Assembly: GCA_035968095.1 (NCBI GenBank)
Contig: JAWQFW010000251.1
Span: forward strand, 1-7,726
Length of the DNA stretch: 7,726 nucleotides
Direction of reading: 5' to 3'
From: IIICB1 sp035968095
Lineage (GTDB): Bacteria; Cyanobacteriota; Cyanobacteriia; Cyanobacteriales; SIO1D9
The position numbers and the translations under genes are program-made. The notes under the pieces are model-generated. The model was not told where the DNA came from. It did no database searches and saw nothing but the letters and a program-made list of their open reading frames with translations. Positions 5,499-7,726 of this stretch are shown in pieces (the first letter of the stretch is position 1; every line of letters starts with the position of its first letter).

Positions 5499-7301
5499 CT
5501 ATGGTTTAATTAATTGTTGTCGTTTTTCCGAGGAGCGATAGTTAGCAGTTAATCTTGCTGTTTGTAGGGTGGGATAAATAGTTAAACCAACCAAAGGTAC
5601 TCCGATCGCTATTATCGCAGTGGCGATCGCCGGATGCAACCAACCAAATCGCCAAGCTAATCCGATCGTAATTCCCCAAGCGACACTTAAGCAAGAAACC
5701 GCGATCGCCAAACTTCTCCCGAAACCTCGCTGGTGACAAATTTGGGCAATTTTATTACCTTGAAAAACCGCCAAAAACAGCACCGTATCTACCAAAGCAA
5801 AACTCGTCATTGTTGCTTCAGGAGTGCGAAACGAAGCCCCGAAGCGCACCGCAAACCAAGCCACTAAAATCATTACCACAAAAGAAACTATTTTGTCAAG
5901 TGATTGAGATTTAACTTTAAACTTCGTGCGTAAACGAGTAACCAAAGACGCGATCGCCCCAGAAGCAACCGCCGCAGTTAGCCCAAAAATGACCATAAAT
6001 ACCGAGACAAAAACAGCGACATAAGCGCCAACCGAGCCACTTTCCGCCACCACCTTAGCCCAAGTAATTGTCTCCCACCAAGCCGCGATCGCGCTAGCCA
6101 AAATCAACAAACCCAAAGAAACCAAAGGTAACTTTTTCTTTTGTAAAGGAAGCGGAGCAGTTTGGAGCTTAACCTTAACCAACTGTTCTGGAGAATCAGA
6201 ATTAGTTGATAATAACAAATCTCGTTCATAAACGCGATCGGCTTGTAAATAACGAGTATCCACCGTCACCCGACAGCGCCAACGATTAGCTTGGAAACTC
6301 GGCTGACTCAAAGAAATCCAACTGTGACGAGAATTAACTGGTGTCGGATCGTGTTCGTGAGGTACAACCCGCCACATTCCTTGTAACATAGTCTCAGGAA
6401 CCGAATTCCTCACCTCAACCACCTGAGTTAACTTTTCCCCTAACTTTTTCGCTTGAAAATCCAGTCTCAACCCACTTAACTCGGCTGCGGGTGTACGAAT
6501 CACATAAACTGGTTGTACCGCAGAAAGCGCAGCAGCCGCATTTGCAAAACGATCCTTAACCTTCAACTGCACCAACTTTTCCAACCAAGCAATCCAACTC
6601 AGACTAAACCGAGGTACAAGATGTTGAAAATTCAAGCGATAATCATCATCAATTAAATTACAAATCTCAGCACTTTTCGTCCCCGTCAACAAACAAATCA
6701 AAGTTGCACCCAATCCATACAAATCAGAAGCTTCCGTTAACTGGCGGTGAAATAGCTGTTCTGGAGCCATAAACCCCAGTGTACCCTTCGCCACACTACT
6801 GATCGTCACTTCCCCTGTACCAATGCTTGCCAAGCCAAAATCGACCAGATAGACGTTAATCTCGTCATCCACTAAAATATTGTCCGGCTTAATGTCGCGA
6901 TGAATTACAGTCGGAATCCGATTTTGGAGATAAACCAAAATTTCCAAGACAGAAACCGCAATTTGCTTAATCTCTTCTGGGGAAAAACTGCGAAGTACAG
7001 CCAAAGAAGGAGCATTTTTATATTCTTGTACCAAACAAAAGCCATTATCCGTGGGGAAAGAATCCAAATAACGAGGAATACCCGGATGATTTAGCCCTTG
7101 CAGCACTTGAATTTCTCGTTGATAGGTATCATAATCTGACCAACGAGTATCACCCACCGCAAAGAGAAACTGCTTAATCGCCACCGACTGCTGAGTTCGT
7201 AAAGATATCGCTTCATAAGTCACTCGACCATTAGTGCGATTTTGTCCTAATTCTCGAACTAGCTGATAACCCTGGTTGGAAAAATCTGGTAAATTACTCA
7301 T
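5499..7301 (-). CDS. Hanks-type Ser/Thr protein kinase with beta domain and multi-pass membrane C-terminus
   Basis: The protein has 600 residues. The N-terminal kinase domain (about 10-265) keeps the key residues: a glycine-rich loop in LGQNRTNGRV (18-27), VAIK with Lys43, Glu63 in the alpha-C helix, HRDIKPDN (134-141), DFG (154-156), APE (179-181), DLYGLG (193-198) and RFANA (251-255). It is therefore expected to be active. The loop pattern G-x5-G-x-V is looser than the classical GxGxxGxV, as in other cyanobacterial kinases I recall. Residues about 275-382 look like a beta-sandwich module (LTQVVEVRNS, WRCRVTVDTRYL). After a basic stretch (QKKK, 387-390) come five or six hydrophobic helices at about 391-409, 424-450, 470-489, 498-514, 530-549 and 557-578. 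The kinase and beta domains before the first helix would share one side of the membrane, presumably the cytoplasm. The substrate and signal are unknown. The ATG at 7301 has no evident Shine-Dalgarno. Confidence 0.95.
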   Translation of the reverse strand: MSNLPDFSNQGYQLVRELGQNRTNGRVTYEAISLRTQQSVAIKQFLFAVGDTRWSDYDTYQREIQVLQGLNHPGIPRYLDSFPTDNGFCLVQEYKNAPSLAVLRSFSPEEIKQIAVSVLEILVYLQNRIPTVIHRDIKPDNILVDDEINVYLVDFGLASIGTGEVTISSVAKGTLGFMAPEQLFHRQLTEASDLYGLGATLICLLTGTKSAEICNLIDDDYRLNFQHLVPRFSLSWIAWLEKLVQLKVKDRFANAAAALSAVQPVYVIRTPAAELSGLRLDFQAKKLGEKLTQVVEVRNSVPETMLQGMWRVVPHEHDPTPVNSRHSWISLSQPSFQANRWRCRVTVDTRYLQADRVYERDLLLSTNSDSPEQLVKVKLQTAPLPLQKKKLPLVSLGLLILASAIAAWWETITWAKVVAESGSVGAYVAVFVSVFMVIFGLTAAVASGAIASLVTRLRTKFKVKSQSLDKIVSFVVMILVAWFAVRFGASFRTPEATMTSFALVDTVLFLAVFQGNKIAQICHQRGFGRSLAIAVSCLSVAWGITIGLAWRFGWLHPAIATAIIAIGVPLVGLTIYPTLQTARLTANYRSSEKRQQLIKP

Positions 7302-7330
7302 GATAAGAGAAGGAAGATCGACCCATTGAG

Positions 7331-7366
7331 TTTGGTTAACTTTTCCCTACAATAACTCTAACCAAA
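7331..7366. repeat. 8-bp inverted repeat in the kinase leader
   Basis: TTTGGTTA (7331-7338) and TAACCAAA (7359-7366) are exact reverse complements with 20 bases between them. They lie 30-65 bases upstream of the kinase ATG. They could be a split operator or a leader hairpin. No factor is assigned. Confidence 0.4.
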
Positions 7367-7409
7367 GGTTGTTGTTAGTTCTTTTTTGATAAGCAATCTA
7401 GAACTAGGA

Positions 7410-7415
7410 ATTATA
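7410..7415 (-). promoter_or_regulatory. Perfect -10 box candidate for the kinase gene
   Basis: TATAAT on the minus strand would place a start near 7403 and a leader of about 100 nt. At the right distance upstream there is no recognisable -35, and the spacer contains a HIP1 site. The call rests on the -10 alone. Confidence 0.3.
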
Positions 7416-7420
7416 GAAAT

Positions 7421-7507
7421 CGCGATCGCGGGAGATTTAGTAATGTAGTAGAGCTAAAGTGCGATCGCACTACCAGTTACAGTGAGGATGTTTTGAGAGC
7501 GATCGCT
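7421..7507. repeat. Cluster of three HIP1 palindromes
   Basis: GCGATCGC occurs at 7422-7429, 7461-7468 and 7499-7506. Each is extended into a longer palindrome: CGCGATCGCG (7421-7430), AGTGCGATCGCACT (7458-7471) and AGCGATCGCT (7498-7507). HIP1 is the hallmark over-represented octamer of many cyanobacteria. Others in the window start at 206, 1593, 1826, 2616, 3145, 4053, 4535, 5623, 5701, 5950 and 6085, mostly inside genes. Confidence 0.9.
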
Positions 7508-7616
7508 ACAACCACAAAATCGGTACATCTTCTCCCAATTTGCTTTAACTAAACTACATGAGAGATTTTGCCTGCAACGTTTCTACAGAGAGAGTTGTGG
7601 TAAATTTGAGCAACAT

Positions 7617-7726
7617 CAACTCCCTCATTTCCGACCAATTCCTCCAATTCCTCCAACTCCCTCATTTCCGACCAATTCCTCCAATTCCTCCAATTCCTCC
7701 AATTCCTCCAATTCCTCCAATTCCTC
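7617..7726. repeat. Tandem array (37-bp unit, then CCAATTCCT) running off the window
   Basis: A 37-bp unit starting CAACTCCCTCATTTCCGACC is present twice without change (7617-7653, 7654-7690). Each copy contains CCAATTCCT units, and the second copy leads into six consecutive CCAATTCCT units (7672-7725). The nonamer is identical to the main unit of the array upstream of rqcH and lies in the same orientation. The array continues past the right edge. Confidence 0.95.

Larger units (their letters stand above)
7302..7616. other. Gene-free region upstream of the kinase
   Basis: Nothing here is convincingly coding. It contains a kinase leader with an 8-bp inverted repeat, a TATAAT box on the minus strand, and three HIP1 octamers in 85 bp. 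A plus-strand frame opens at an ATG at 7558 and runs through the edge repeats, but it lacks a Shine-Dalgarno and changes phase across a 37-bp duplication, so it is not called. Confidence 0.6.

Noticed and set aside
7558..7726. Plus-strand frame starting ATG at 7558 and open to the window edge
   Set aside because: No ribosome binding site is seen. The 37-bp duplication is not a multiple of 3, so the two copies are read in different phases (SDQFLQFL versus RPIPPIPP), which argues against coding selection.

Overview
The window looks like chromosomal DNA of a cyanobacterium, probably one with a repeat-rich genome. Three things point there. The HIP1 octamer GCGATCGC occurs at least 14 times in 7.7 kb. 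The guanylate kinase gene follows a remA (DUF370) gene. The NFACT protein begins MQPVDFTT, as cyanobacterial homologues do. No rRNA, tRNA, CRISPR array, transposase or phage gene was seen.

Left part (1-1945), all on the minus strand. remA and gmk form a tight pair 16 bp apart. After a gap of about 320 bp comes a gene for a small exported or membrane-anchored protein of unknown function (52-777). The gap holds several short perfect inverted repeats but no gene.

Middle (1946-2524). This divergent spacer between remA (minus) and an NFACT/RqcH gene (plus) is filled by two tandem-repeat arrays. The left array is purine-rich with an 18-bp unit. The right array is pyrimidine-rich, with a 9-bp unit that changes to a 7-bp unit. 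The right array is close to the reverse complement of the left one and stops only 3 bases before the NFACT start codon. Short reading-frame pieces beside the left array look protein-like but have no start codon.

Right part (2525-7301). After the NFACT gene comes a compact candidate small-RNA gene: a good extended -10 promoter (4280-4308), about 120 nt with three predicted stem-loops, and a strong intrinsic terminator (4403-4436). Two minus-strand genes follow: a short-chain dehydrogenase/reductase and a 600-residue Ser/Thr protein kinase with a multi-pass membrane C-terminus. The gap between those two holds a plus-strand 74-codon frame broken by one stop codon. The right edge (7302-7726) has no convincing gene. 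It holds a HIP1 cluster and a second CCAATTCCT array that runs off the window.

Functionally the genes are a housekeeping mix: nucleotide metabolism (gmk), DNA-binding regulation (RemA), ribosome rescue (RqcH), redox (SDR) and signalling (kinase). They do not form one pathway. The least explained parts are the candidate small RNA and the opposed repeat arrays at the remA/rqcH boundary.
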